64,000 nt of DNA from Citrobacter tructae. GTDB taxonomy: Bacteria; Pseudomonadota; Gammaproteobacteria; Enterobacterales; Enterobacteriaceae. The stretch is from positions 496,001-560,000 of the forward strand of contig NZ_CP038469.1 of NCBI RefSeq assembly GCF_004684345.1, given 5' to 3'. Shown here in pieces: positions 25,250 through 32,653 of the stretch. Each line of letters opens with the position of its first letter. Within the stretch, counting starts at the first letter, position 1. Below the pieces are notes generated by a model. It ran no database searches, had not been told where the DNA came from, and saw only the letters and a list, made by a program, of their open reading frames with translations. The position numbers and the translations under genes are program-made.

Positions 25250-26217
25250 AAATTTTGCTGACCGGCGCATCGGGATTTATCGGCAGCGCGTTTTTGCGCC
25301 GCTTTGCTGACTGTGCCGATCTTGAACTTTGCGGCGTCGGAAGGCGGCCAGGGCAAGATTTTCCGCCGACGTTGCGCTATCACGCGCTGTCGCTGGAGAG
25401 GCTGGCGCAACTCAACTTTATACCTGATGTGGTCATCCACGCGGCGGGCAGAACGTCCCCCTGGGGAACGCCGCAGGAATATGAACGCGACAATGTAGAA
25501 ACGACCCGGCAGGTGATCGACTTTTGCAATCAACATGGTTTTCCCCGCTTGATCTTGCTGTCGAGCGCTGCGGTTTACTATCGCTTTGCCCATCAATTCA
25601 ACTTGCGTGAGAGCGAGGTCTCCGGGGCGAATTTTACCAGTGAATATGGCCGTAGTAAGTATCAGGCAGAAGCGTTGGTGAACGCCTATCGTGGCGAGAA
25701 AACGATTTTTCGCTCTTGCGCGGTGTTCGGCGCGGGCGACCGGTTACTGTTCCCACCGTTGCTGAACGCGGCGAGAAAAAGACAACTGGTCAGGTTGCGA
25801 AGCGACATCACGCCAGCGCAGGCCGAGATTATGCCAGTTGGAATGCTGTGTGATTATCTGCTGCGGGCGGCTCGCCATCCTCAACTAAGACGCTGCTATA
25901 ACATTTCGGCGGGGCAACCCGTGGAGACGGCGGCATTTCTGGACGATGTGCTGCGGCAGTTGGGTCTGCCGTTGCCGGTGAAAACGGTGCATCCTGACAC
26001 GGCGTTGCACGTCGCGGGTGCGCTGGAGTGGCTATGGCGTTGGTTTCCGCTGGCGGGTGAGCCGCCGATCACCCGTTTTGGTGTTGCGGTGTTTAGTTAT
26101 TCTGCCACGCTGAATATCACGGCGATGTGCGAGGATTTTGGCGCGCCAAACGAGGATCTTCACCACTGCGTGCAGGATTTTTTACAACATTATCGGACGG
26201 TGAATGGATGCTGCTGA
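25246..26217 (+). CDS. NAD(P)-dependent epimerase/dehydratase family protein (extended SDR), second copy
   Basis: This 323-residue extended SDR has a GTG start giving MKILLTGASGFIG, a canonical Rossmann opening. The active site shows the LSSAAVYY serine region and Tyr134/Lys138 in EYGRSKYQ. It shares the SPWG motif and general layout with the SDR at 22098, indicating duplication within the pathway. Two SDRs suggest two redox or epimerisation steps on the same scaffold. It is followed by the GT21-like gene with a 10-base overlap. Confidence 0.82.
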   Translation: MKILLTGASGFIGSAFLRRFADCADLELCGVGRRPGQDFPPTLRYHALSLERLAQLNFIPDVVIHAAGRTSPWGTPQEYERDNVETTRQVIDFCNQHGFPRLILLSSAAVYYRFAHQFNLRESEVSGANFTSEYGRSKYQAEALVNAYRGEKTIFRSCAVFGAGDRLLFPPLLNAARKRQLVRLRSDITPAQAEIMPVGMLCDYLLRAARHPQLRRCYNISAGQPVETAAFLDDVLRQLGLPLPVKTVHPDTALHVAGALEWLWRWFPLAGEPPITRFGVAVFSYSATLNITAMCEDFGAPNEDLHHCVQDFLQHYRTVNGCC

Positions 26218-27332
26218 TTGCTCTCCTCTGGCTGTTTATTCTGCTGTTTAAGCTCTTTTTTGCGCTCAAGATGTTGCGCGCTGCGCATCGCCATTGTGGC
26301 GGTGATCTGCATACGGTCATGGTCATGCAGCCCATCCTCAGCGGCGATCCTGCACTGGAAAGTGTACTGGCCTCGACGGTGGGGCAGTTGCGTGGTGCGG
26401 CATTTCTTTGGCTGATTGACGATGACGATGCGGAAGCTGCGCGGGTCACGCAGCGTTTGCAAGTACGCTATCCCCAGCAGCATATTACTGTTCTCTCCTT
26501 TCCTCAGGCGCCAGAGGGCGTTAATCCCAAGCTGTTTAAGCTGGAACAGGCGAGGGCGCAGGTAACGCGTGATGTGATTCTGGTGCTGGACGATGATGCA
26601 GTATTGAGCGCGGAGTCATTGTGCAACATGCTGGATGCGCTGACGGAGAGCACGCTGGTGACCGCGCTTCCCTGGTATCATGCGGCGGATAACCTGCCTT
26701 CCCGTTTGCTGGCGCAGTTTGTTAACGACAACTCAGCCCTGACCTATTTGCCGCTGTTACCGTTTTCGCCGCCACTGACGCTGAACGGTATGTGTTACGC
26801 CATTCACGGTAAAACGCTGGCGAGTGCTGGTGGTTTTGCGCCGGTGTTACGTCATCTGACGGACGATCTGGCGATGGCGACACTGTTAACTCGCCATGGC
26901 GTGCGTATTGTGCAGTCTGCTGCGGCGGTGCGCGTGCAGACCAGCGTTGCCGATGCTAAACGCTATTTCCGTCAAATGCATCGCTGGTTCCTGTTTGCCA
27001 CACTACTGATGCATGAAAAAAGTGCGGCAATCAATCTGGCTATTTTTCTGTTGCAGGGGCTACACCCTCTGTTGCTGTGGACACTGGTGATTCTGGCCTT
27101 TGGCGGTGCGACCCAAACGGCTCTGCTACTGGGGGTATTAGCAATACGCCATCTGGCGCTACGTTACGTTCAGCGTGCGGTTGCGGCGGAGATCCCCTCG
27201 CATCCATTGTTGTCGTTGCTCTCTGAGTTACTTCAGCCTTTCCATTTGCTGAATGCGCTGGTGAATCGGACTATTTACTGGCGCTCGCGGCGCTACCGTG
27301 TTTTCAGCAATGATTGGTTTACGTCGCTATGA
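26208..27332 (+). CDS. Glycosyltransferase family 2/21, ceramide glucosyltransferase-like
   Basis: From the ATG at 26208 the protein is 374 residues; the frame is open further upstream, but only inside the previous gene. An N-terminal membrane helix (residues 1-22) is followed by a GT-A domain with aspartates at IDDDD (71-74) and LDDDAVL (128-130), the catalytic TDD (219-220), and the QMHRW motif (256-260), the (Q/R)XXRW signature of processive and ceramide-type transferases. Further membrane segments follow. It probably transfers a sugar to a lipid acceptor at the inner membrane. Acceptor and sugar are inferred only by family. Confidence 0.82.
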   Translation: MLLIALLWLFILLFKLFFALKMLRAAHRHCGGDLHTVMVMQPILSGDPALESVLASTVGQLRGAAFLWLIDDDDAEAARVTQRLQVRYPQQHITVLSFPQAPEGVNPKLFKLEQARAQVTRDVILVLDDDAVLSAESLCNMLDALTESTLVTALPWYHAADNLPSRLLAQFVNDNSALTYLPLLPFSPPLTLNGMCYAIHGKTLASAGGFAPVLRHLTDDLAMATLLTRHGVRIVQSAAAVRVQTSVADAKRYFRQMHRWFLFATLLMHEKSAAINLAIFLLQGLHPLLLWTLVILAFGGATQTALLLGVLAIRHLALRYVQRAVAAEIPSHPLLSLLSELLQPFHLLNALVNRTIYWRSRRYRVFSNDWFTSL

Positions 27333-27895
27333 TAAAGCCGGATTTGCAGATTGCCTTTATTACTGGCCGTAGCCGTGCGGATAACTGCTCGCTCAGTCCC
27401 GCACAGGCAACGTTTATACAGCAGGTCGTCGGCCACCATCAGCACGTGGATGTGAATTTTCCGTGGACCGCACATTCCGTGCCATGGCTGGCAACCGGCC
27501 TGCTGCGCGCCAGTGTCAACAATGCACGGGAATACCTTGGCGCACAGCACGTCAGCTTTGCCCTGCGCTACCGACAACAGGCGCTGGAGATGCTGGCGTC
27601 AGCAAGCCATACGTTGTTGCTTTCCGGCAGTTGCGGACTGGAACTGTTTAACCAACTGCACTTACCGCCAGAGTGGTTGGCGCGCGTCAGTGTTTTTGCT
27701 TTTGGACCGGTGGCGGGCCGCCGACCGGACTGCCATCACTTGCTGGTACAAGGCGATCAGGACTGGATTTCTCGTTGCTGGTTTCGCCAGGCAGACCAAC
27801 GCATTGCCTGCAGCCATATGAATTATCTTGAACAGCCGCAACTGGCGGCGCTGTGTCGGCGGTTTATTGCTGATACAGGCAAGCAGGGAGCGTAG
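27329..27895 (+). CDS. Uncharacterised small alpha/beta-hydrolase-like protein with candidate Cys nucleophile
   Basis: The ATG at 27329 overlaps the glycosyltransferase stop as ATGA and gives 188 residues. I do not recognise a named family. The order of elements resembles a minimal alpha/beta hydrolase: a strand-turn LLLSGSCGLEL with Cys102 at the elbow, QGDQDWIS with Asp145, and CSHMNYL with His163 near the C-terminus. In this cluster it could be an acyl or ester transfer enzyme. Confidence is high that it is a gene, because of coupling on both sides, and low for the function. Confidence 0.75.
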   Translation: MIKPDLQIAFITGRSRADNCSLSPAQATFIQQVVGHHQHVDVNFPWTAHSVPWLATGLLRASVNNAREYLGAQHVSFALRYRQQALEMLASASHTLLLSGSCGLELFNQLHLPPEWLARVSVFAFGPVAGRRPDCHHLLVQGDQDWISRCWFRQADQRIACSHMNYLEQPQLAALCRRFIADTGKQGA

Positions 27896-29104
27896 ATGCA
27901 GCGTTTATTTGATCTGATCCCCGCGGGTGTCACCCGCATTGATTTGCTGGCACCGCCGTTTTCCGGTCATTTACATCCGGTGCTGGCGATAGGGCGGGCG
28001 CTGTCTGAACGCTATCAGGTGCGGATTATTAGCACGCACGGCGTGGCTACTTCTGTTGCGGCGGCGGGGCTGATGGGGCTGTCTTTGCATGGTGATTACG
28101 ATACACCGCTGTTGGAAGTGGTGAATCCGAAATATGCGGTAGGCTCCCATCCGCTGCGGCTGTATCGGCAGTTTCGCCACGTGGTGGGGTTATTGAAAAA
28201 TTTTGCCGATGAACTGGAACATCTGTGGCTGCGCGAAGGTACGCCGGATCTGGCGATAGCGGACTTTACACTGCCCATTGTCGGCGAAGTTTGTCGCAGG
28301 TTGGATATCCCCTGGTGGAGTAGTCTGCCGTCACCTTGTGTGCTGGAAACCTCCGATGGCGCTCCTGCGTATTGCGGCGGGTTAATGCCCGCGCAGAACG
28401 CGATTCAGCATGGGTGGCACGCTCTCCAGCGTAAAAAAGTGCGACTGTTCAAACTGGCCGTGTTCTGGCTATTTCGCGACGTTATTCGCCAGATCGGTAT
28501 CACGCGCCTGTATCGGCAGGATGGCAGCGAAAGTGCTTACTCGCCGCTGCGTATACTGGCACTAAGCGAAGAAACATTCGAATTCCCGCGTCGCTGGCCC
28601 GCAGCGGTTAGTTTTATCGGCCCGGCACTCTACACGCCGCCATCGCAAGGTGTTGCACCGCCCTTTGAAGCAAATAAACACCATGTGCTGGTGACGCTCG
28701 GTACGCATCTGGACTGGCATAAAGATGCGGTAATGCAAGCCGTTATCGCGCTGGCAAGTACGTTGCCCGAGTGGGTTTTTCATTTCACTGATGGGCATCA
28801 TTGTGCTGCGGAATCGCAGCGGCAGGACAATGTCTACCGTGTATCCTGGGTGAACTACGATGACTGGCTAACGCACTATGATGCGGTCATTCACCATGGT
28901 GGTGCAGGAATAATGTGGCATTGCTTGCAAAAGAATATTCCGGCGCTGGTGTATCCGGTGGACTATGACCAGTTTGATCATGCTGCGCGGTTGGCCTGGA
29001 GTGGGAAAGGGGTCTGGATTAAGGATGGATTAAAAGGACTGGAAAAGGCGAGACCGTTGTTAATGGCGTTGGTTGATGCGCGTGATTCAGAATCGCGACA
29101 ATAA
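27896..29104 (+). CDS. Glycosyltransferase family 1 (UGT-like)
   Basis: This 402-residue GT-B protein is of the UDP-glycosyltransferase type that decorates lipids, macrolides and carotenoids. The N-terminal half opens with LLAPPFSGHLHPVLAIG, including the histidine expected to be the catalytic base. The C-terminal half carries the donor-binding HHGGAGIMWHCLQKNIPAL segment with YDQFDHAARL after it. It starts directly after the stop of the previous gene and ends the eight-gene cluster. Together with the GT21-like enzyme it implies a glycosylated product. Confidence 0.85.
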   Translation: MQRLFDLIPAGVTRIDLLAPPFSGHLHPVLAIGRALSERYQVRIISTHGVATSVAAAGLMGLSLHGDYDTPLLEVVNPKYAVGSHPLRLYRQFRHVVGLLKNFADELEHLWLREGTPDLAIADFTLPIVGEVCRRLDIPWWSSLPSPCVLETSDGAPAYCGGLMPAQNAIQHGWHALQRKKVRLFKLAVFWLFRDVIRQIGITRLYRQDGSESAYSPLRILALSEETFEFPRRWPAAVSFIGPALYTPPSQGVAPPFEANKHHVLVTLGTHLDWHKDAVMQAVIALASTLPEWVFHFTDGHHCAAESQRQDNVYRVSWVNYDDWLTHYDAVIHHGGAGIMWHCLQKNIPALVYPVDYDQFDHAARLAWSGKGVWIKDGLKGLEKARPLLMALVDARDSESRQ

Positions 29105-29183
29105 ATTCAACGAAATTGGCCTGAATTACGATTGACTAAAGTGTGTGAACGTCTGCGATTATTAGCCCCTGATAAGGAATTTT

Positions 29184-31640
29184 ATGCTGAACTGGATTTT
29201 TAAGGATAGTAAACTCACGCTACGGAAAATTTGCTTAGACAGCAAACTATCCACCTCTAAAAAAATACAAAAAATTGAGACGTACCTTGCTAATGGAGGG
29301 GATATCAATTTTATTGATCCCGATATTTCCCCTTGTAACGTCCTGGTTCCTCTCTCACGCAGTCCCGAGTCAGATATATCCCTGGTACAATACCTGTTCG
29401 ATAAAGGGGCGAAAATTGAGTGCAATGGTTTTAGCGCCTTTCATTCAGCTATTGAGTTTAATAATACGGCGTTGGTGAAGCTTTACCTCACTTTAGGTGC
29501 CGATCTTTATTATCAAAATCGCTACAATAATTGTTGGCTTAATTACCTTTATCACCCCGAGCCACAGTATACCTACCAGGATTATCAACGCAGAGACATG
29601 ATTGACCTTCTGCTTGACGCTCATTTAGACATCAATAAGCCTGTGAGTTTTTGGACCAATGGTGAACTTAATCTACCACTGGAAATATTATATTCTGAAA
29701 GAAGTAAAGACCTTTTTATACATATCATAAATAAAGATATTGCGCTGGATATCGAAGCGTCTGCGCTGATCGAAAATATTATTTTTGCGAGTGAGTTTTG
29801 GGGGCTTGAAACCTTTGCGCCGTTGGTGAAAAGGTTTCCTGACTTTAAAAAAGAACGCTACATTATGGCCAATGATAGCAGTTTTTGGGATGACGCCAAT
29901 TTGTTGGAATTGTGCGTTTATGCCAACGCACAGGACTTCTGCGAATATTTACTCGACAATTTGCCACAACTGAAAGCCGATTCACGCGCCAAAAGTCTGG
30001 TCTATGCGGCACTGAAATCTAAGTTTGATTTGAGAATTGTCGAGAAACTGCTTAAGGTGACTGTCGATATCAATCGCATCTATAAGATGACGCCACCAGA
30101 TTCTTACCAGGCACCGTTGATCAGTCAGTACCTAGACAATGAAAAATATACTGACCCCGATCAACGTGACTACATCTATCAGGCACTTGAGCTGTTACTT
30201 AAATATGGCGCTGACCCCAATAGTGAATTTGTCAATACAGGTGAATCCTATGAGATGTTGATTTGGTCAAATTTACGATTACTGGTCTTCCCCATGGTAA
30301 AAAATAGAACGTTTTTACCCCAGTTTCTCGATCTCTTTTTACAGTATGGTCTCGATATCAATAAGAAATTTGGTGCCGTGGAAGAACCGACCTTACTGAC
30401 CATCACCCAGCGTGGTTCATGGAAAGAAGATCAAGAAACGATCATTCAGGTGATGGAGTATTTGCTCCCTAAGGGACTCGATTTAAACCTGACCAATATT
30501 TACGATACTAACTTTGTCTCAGCCGCGGCTATTTCTTGCCGCAGTCAACTCCTTGAATGGCTGATTAACCAAGGGGGCGATATTCATACCCATTGTGGTT
30601 TCGATAACTCGCCGATATTACATAAAGCGATTTCTACTTACTCTATAGACGCAATAACCGGCCCAATACGGCGTCAAACCGTTCAGTTGCTGTTACAACA
30701 TGGCGCAAAACTCGAAGAGTTTTCAGTCGATGAACGATTTACACCGTTGATGTGCGCCTGTTACTACGGTGCCCAATCCTGTGTCGAACTGCTCCTGGAG
30801 CAAGGGGCAAACCCGCATGTGAAGAATGGTGAGGGTTTCACACCTGCCCTGTGCGCCGTCACCGGCGGTGTCTCAAATGAATTTCCCCGTTTTGAATCCA
30901 CGGCTGTGCGGATCCTGAAGTTATTACAGCAGTATGGTGCTGACCTGGCCGTAGAGAATTGCCGTGGTAACAGTCCACTCGTGGCGGCAATCGAATTGGA
31001 TCATAAAGAGATATTTGAAGCACTTCTCCAGATGGTGCCGTATAGCCAGGCCCAACGTGAACACGCGCTTGTCTTTGCAGAGCCGGAGAGCTATTTCCAC
31101 CGTCGTCTACGCCAACATATCAACGGCGAAACGGCGCAAGAGGTTACGCCACTCCCAACTGAAGAAGAAAGCGAAGTAGTCGAACCAGCCTTACTCCATA
31201 CCGAAGTTAAAGCTGGCGTCGGGGCAGGAGAACCACAACCGTTCGTAACAAAAACCGGACCAGAGGCCAGCAGTGCGGCATCGGATAAACTTCATCTTCC
31301 GACGATTATCGAACTTAAGGCCAAAGTGCAGAGCTTTTTTACACTGATCGCCCGTGATCCTGATGTCACGCCTGCGCAGTTAAACGGTATTGAAGAACAA
31401 CTCGATCTGTTAATTGAAAAACTGGATACCTTCAGCTTTTTTCGCAATCAAGCGACCAAAGAGGAATTTGAAGAGAGTATTCAGGAATATCTTGATGAAT
31501 CCGTCGAGCAGATCAACACCATTATTAATGATGATTATCCGGCGTTGACCGAGGCGTTGGTCGATGCCGTGTGGGTGATTTTGCAGTTCTACCGCGTTGA
31601 TATCGAGATTGAAACCGCACTCAGAAAACGTTTCTGGTAA
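29184..31640 (+). CDS. Large ankyrin-repeat protein
   Basis: This 818-residue protein has degenerate ankyrin repeats through most of its length. The clearest lie near residues 505-610, with TPLMCACYYGAQSCVELLL and QGANPHVKNGEGFTPALCAV-like units. Residues about 650-700 are low in complexity and rich in Glu, Pro and Ala, and a helical C-terminal domain follows (about 705-818). No signal peptide or membrane helix is apparent. Base composition is more AT-rich than the cluster upstream, and a 79-base gap with its own ribosome site separates them, so it is probably a separate, acquired gene. Function unknown. Confidence 0.8.
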   Translation: MLNWIFKDSKLTLRKICLDSKLSTSKKIQKIETYLANGGDINFIDPDISPCNVLVPLSRSPESDISLVQYLFDKGAKIECNGFSAFHSAIEFNNTALVKLYLTLGADLYYQNRYNNCWLNYLYHPEPQYTYQDYQRRDMIDLLLDAHLDINKPVSFWTNGELNLPLEILYSERSKDLFIHIINKDIALDIEASALIENIIFASEFWGLETFAPLVKRFPDFKKERYIMANDSSFWDDANLLELCVYANAQDFCEYLLDNLPQLKADSRAKSLVYAALKSKFDLRIVEKLLKVTVDINRIYKMTPPDSYQAPLISQYLDNEKYTDPDQRDYIYQALELLLKYGADPNSEFVNTGESYEMLIWSNLRLLVFPMVKNRTFLPQFLDLFLQYGLDINKKFGAVEEPTLLTITQRGSWKEDQETIIQVMEYLLPKGLDLNLTNIYDTNFVSAAAISCRSQLLEWLINQGGDIHTHCGFDNSPILHKAISTYSIDAITGPIRRQTVQLLLQHGAKLEEFSVDERFTPLMCACYYGAQSCVELLLEQGANPHVKNGEGFTPALCAVTGGVSNEFPRFESTAVRILKLLQQYGADLAVENCRGNSPLVAAIELDHKEIFEALLQMVPYSQAQREHALVFAEPESYFHRRLRQHINGETAQEVTPLPTEEESEVVEPALLHTEVKAGVGAGEPQPFVTKTGPEASSAASDKLHLPTIIELKAKVQSFFTLIARDPDVTPAQLNGIEEQLDLLIEKLDTFSFFRNQATKEEFEESIQEYLDESVEQINTIINDDYPALTEALVDAVWVILQFYRVDIEIETALRKRFW

Positions 31641-31656
31641 CGTTTCATTTTCGAAT

Positions 31657-31788
31657 AGAGCTATCTGGCTATGGCTGGGTCTGCTTGTTAAATCACGTGA
31701 GAGACTGCCGAAAAGCGGTCCGGCGATTGTGAGCACCGATCACAATCGCCGCATGGATCTCTTAGCACTGCTTTTTCTCTTTTCACTT
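31657..31788 (+). pseudogene. Remnant of a PlsC-type lysophospholipid acyltransferase
   Basis: In one plus-strand frame the sequence reads AIWLWLGLLVKSRERLPKSG, then AIVSTDHNRRMDLLALL. The DHNRRMD element is the H-X4-D catalytic motif of glycerolipid acyltransferases, and the residues before it match the run-in of that family. Homology stops abruptly near 31788, and only about 44 residues remain of an expected 200-270. The remnant lies 17 bases past the ankyrin gene. It is too short to be functional. Confidence 0.65.
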
Positions 31789-31928
31789 TGCCGTCACTAC
31801 GATACTTGAGATACCAGTGACGTGAGTCGGCCCGGTTTAATCAGAAGATACAGATCGTGAGAGTCAGAGATCTTAAAGGGGTTATCAGATGATTGAGACT
31901 GCGGATTTGGAATCAGTGAGAGACGCAT
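31770..31928 (-). pseudogene. Remnant of a P4-type tyrosine integrase N-terminus
   Basis: Read on the minus strand from an ATG at 31928, the sequence shows DNPFKISDSHDLYLLIKPG, the hallmark of the arm-binding domain of P4-like integrases. After a frameshift it continues as SRHWYLKYR in another frame (31799-31825). Small indels are also implied before DNPFK. Recognisable homology ends near 31799, within about ten bases of the end of the acyltransferase remnant, so this looks like a deletion junction. The remaining 350 or so residues of the integrase are absent. Confidence 0.65.
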
Positions 31929-32094
31929 GGGGGCATTCAATAATCGAACTAACCTGACCCCAGATTTGACCACTAATTTTTTTCCCGATGCGGAGGGTAA
32001 AATCAAAATGCATCGGGAAGAATTTTCACGCTAAGCTGTTGAACCAAAATCTCAAGGTTCAATTTATCCGCTGAATTAAATATTAGGAATTAAA
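31929..32094. other. Non-coding AT-rich stretch before the SUKH gene
   Basis: There is no open frame with a ribosome site and no recognisable repeat. The sequence becomes strongly AT-rich towards 32094, and the SUKH-type gene starts from an AGGAATT ribosome site at its right edge. Confidence 0.5.
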
Positions 32095-32595
32095 ATGAGT
32101 AATAATATTAGTGAAATTCTGAATAATTTAAAAAGCAAAATGACCAATTGGAATTATCCAATAGAAGAGCCTATCATAGACCAATACATAGAAAGTATAA
32201 CTAAGCGAAAATCAAATTCTAGCTTAAGCCCAATACTTGAAAAGCTAGGTGATGAAGTTTGTCTATTATTCGTAAATCAGCCTGATTATGTTGCTTTCCT
32301 AGAAACAATGGATGGATTTGAATTTGATGGACTGATCTTGTTTAGCCTTTCCATACCAGAGCCATTAGTAAGAAACTTGTTTGTGATGAATGATTTTTAC
32401 AGAGATAATGATGATTACATCAATCCTGATTTAAGTGAGCGATTAGTTATTGGGAATGACAGCATTTCTATATTTACCTACGATAGCAAAACAAATCTGT
32501 TTGAAATTAGAGATAATGTCGGTACTGAAAATGTCTTTGGATCATTTTCTAACTTTACAGATTTCTTATCAGAAATATTAGATACAGTAGCTTAA
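32095..32595 (+). CDS. SMI1/KNR4 (SUKH)-like protein, YrhA type
   Basis: This 166-residue cytoplasmic protein fits the SUKH superfamily, with the core pattern QPDYVAFLETMDGFEFDGLILF, then LSERLVIGNDSISIFTYDSKT and FGSFSNFTDFLSEIL. SUKH proteins are common immunity proteins against polymorphic and type VI toxins. No toxin gene lies directly upstream, so this one is an orphan, typical of the tail of an effector or immunity array. The gene is AT-rich. Family placement is by pattern; the YrhA subgroup is tentative. Confidence 0.65.
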   Translation: MSNNISEILNNLKSKMTNWNYPIEEPIIDQYIESITKRKSNSSLSPILEKLGDEVCLLFVNQPDYVAFLETMDGFEFDGLILFSLSIPEPLVRNLFVMNDFYRDNDDYINPDLSERLVIGNDSISIFTYDSKTNLFEIRDNVGTENVFGSFSNFTDFLSEILDTVA

Positions 32596-32602
32596 ATTTC
32601 AG

Positions 32603-32620
32603 AGGGGCAATAGTGCCCCT
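32603..32620 (+). terminator. Hairpin after the SUKH gene
   Basis: AGGGGCA / TGCCCCT forms a 7-bp stem with a four-base loop just after the stop. It is followed by a T-rich TCTACTTATT, so termination is plausible. Confidence 0.5.
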
Positions 32621-32653
32621 TCTACTTATTAATTTTGCAGCTAAGGAGTCATT

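Noticed and set aside
21094..29104. Aryl polyene or olefin (ole) biosynthesis cluster
   Set aside because: There is no acyl carrier protein, KAS I/II, dehydratase or ammonia lyase as in aryl polyene loci. The OleB alpha/beta hydrolase and the OleA features are not evident, and two glycosyltransferases do not fit olefin synthesis.
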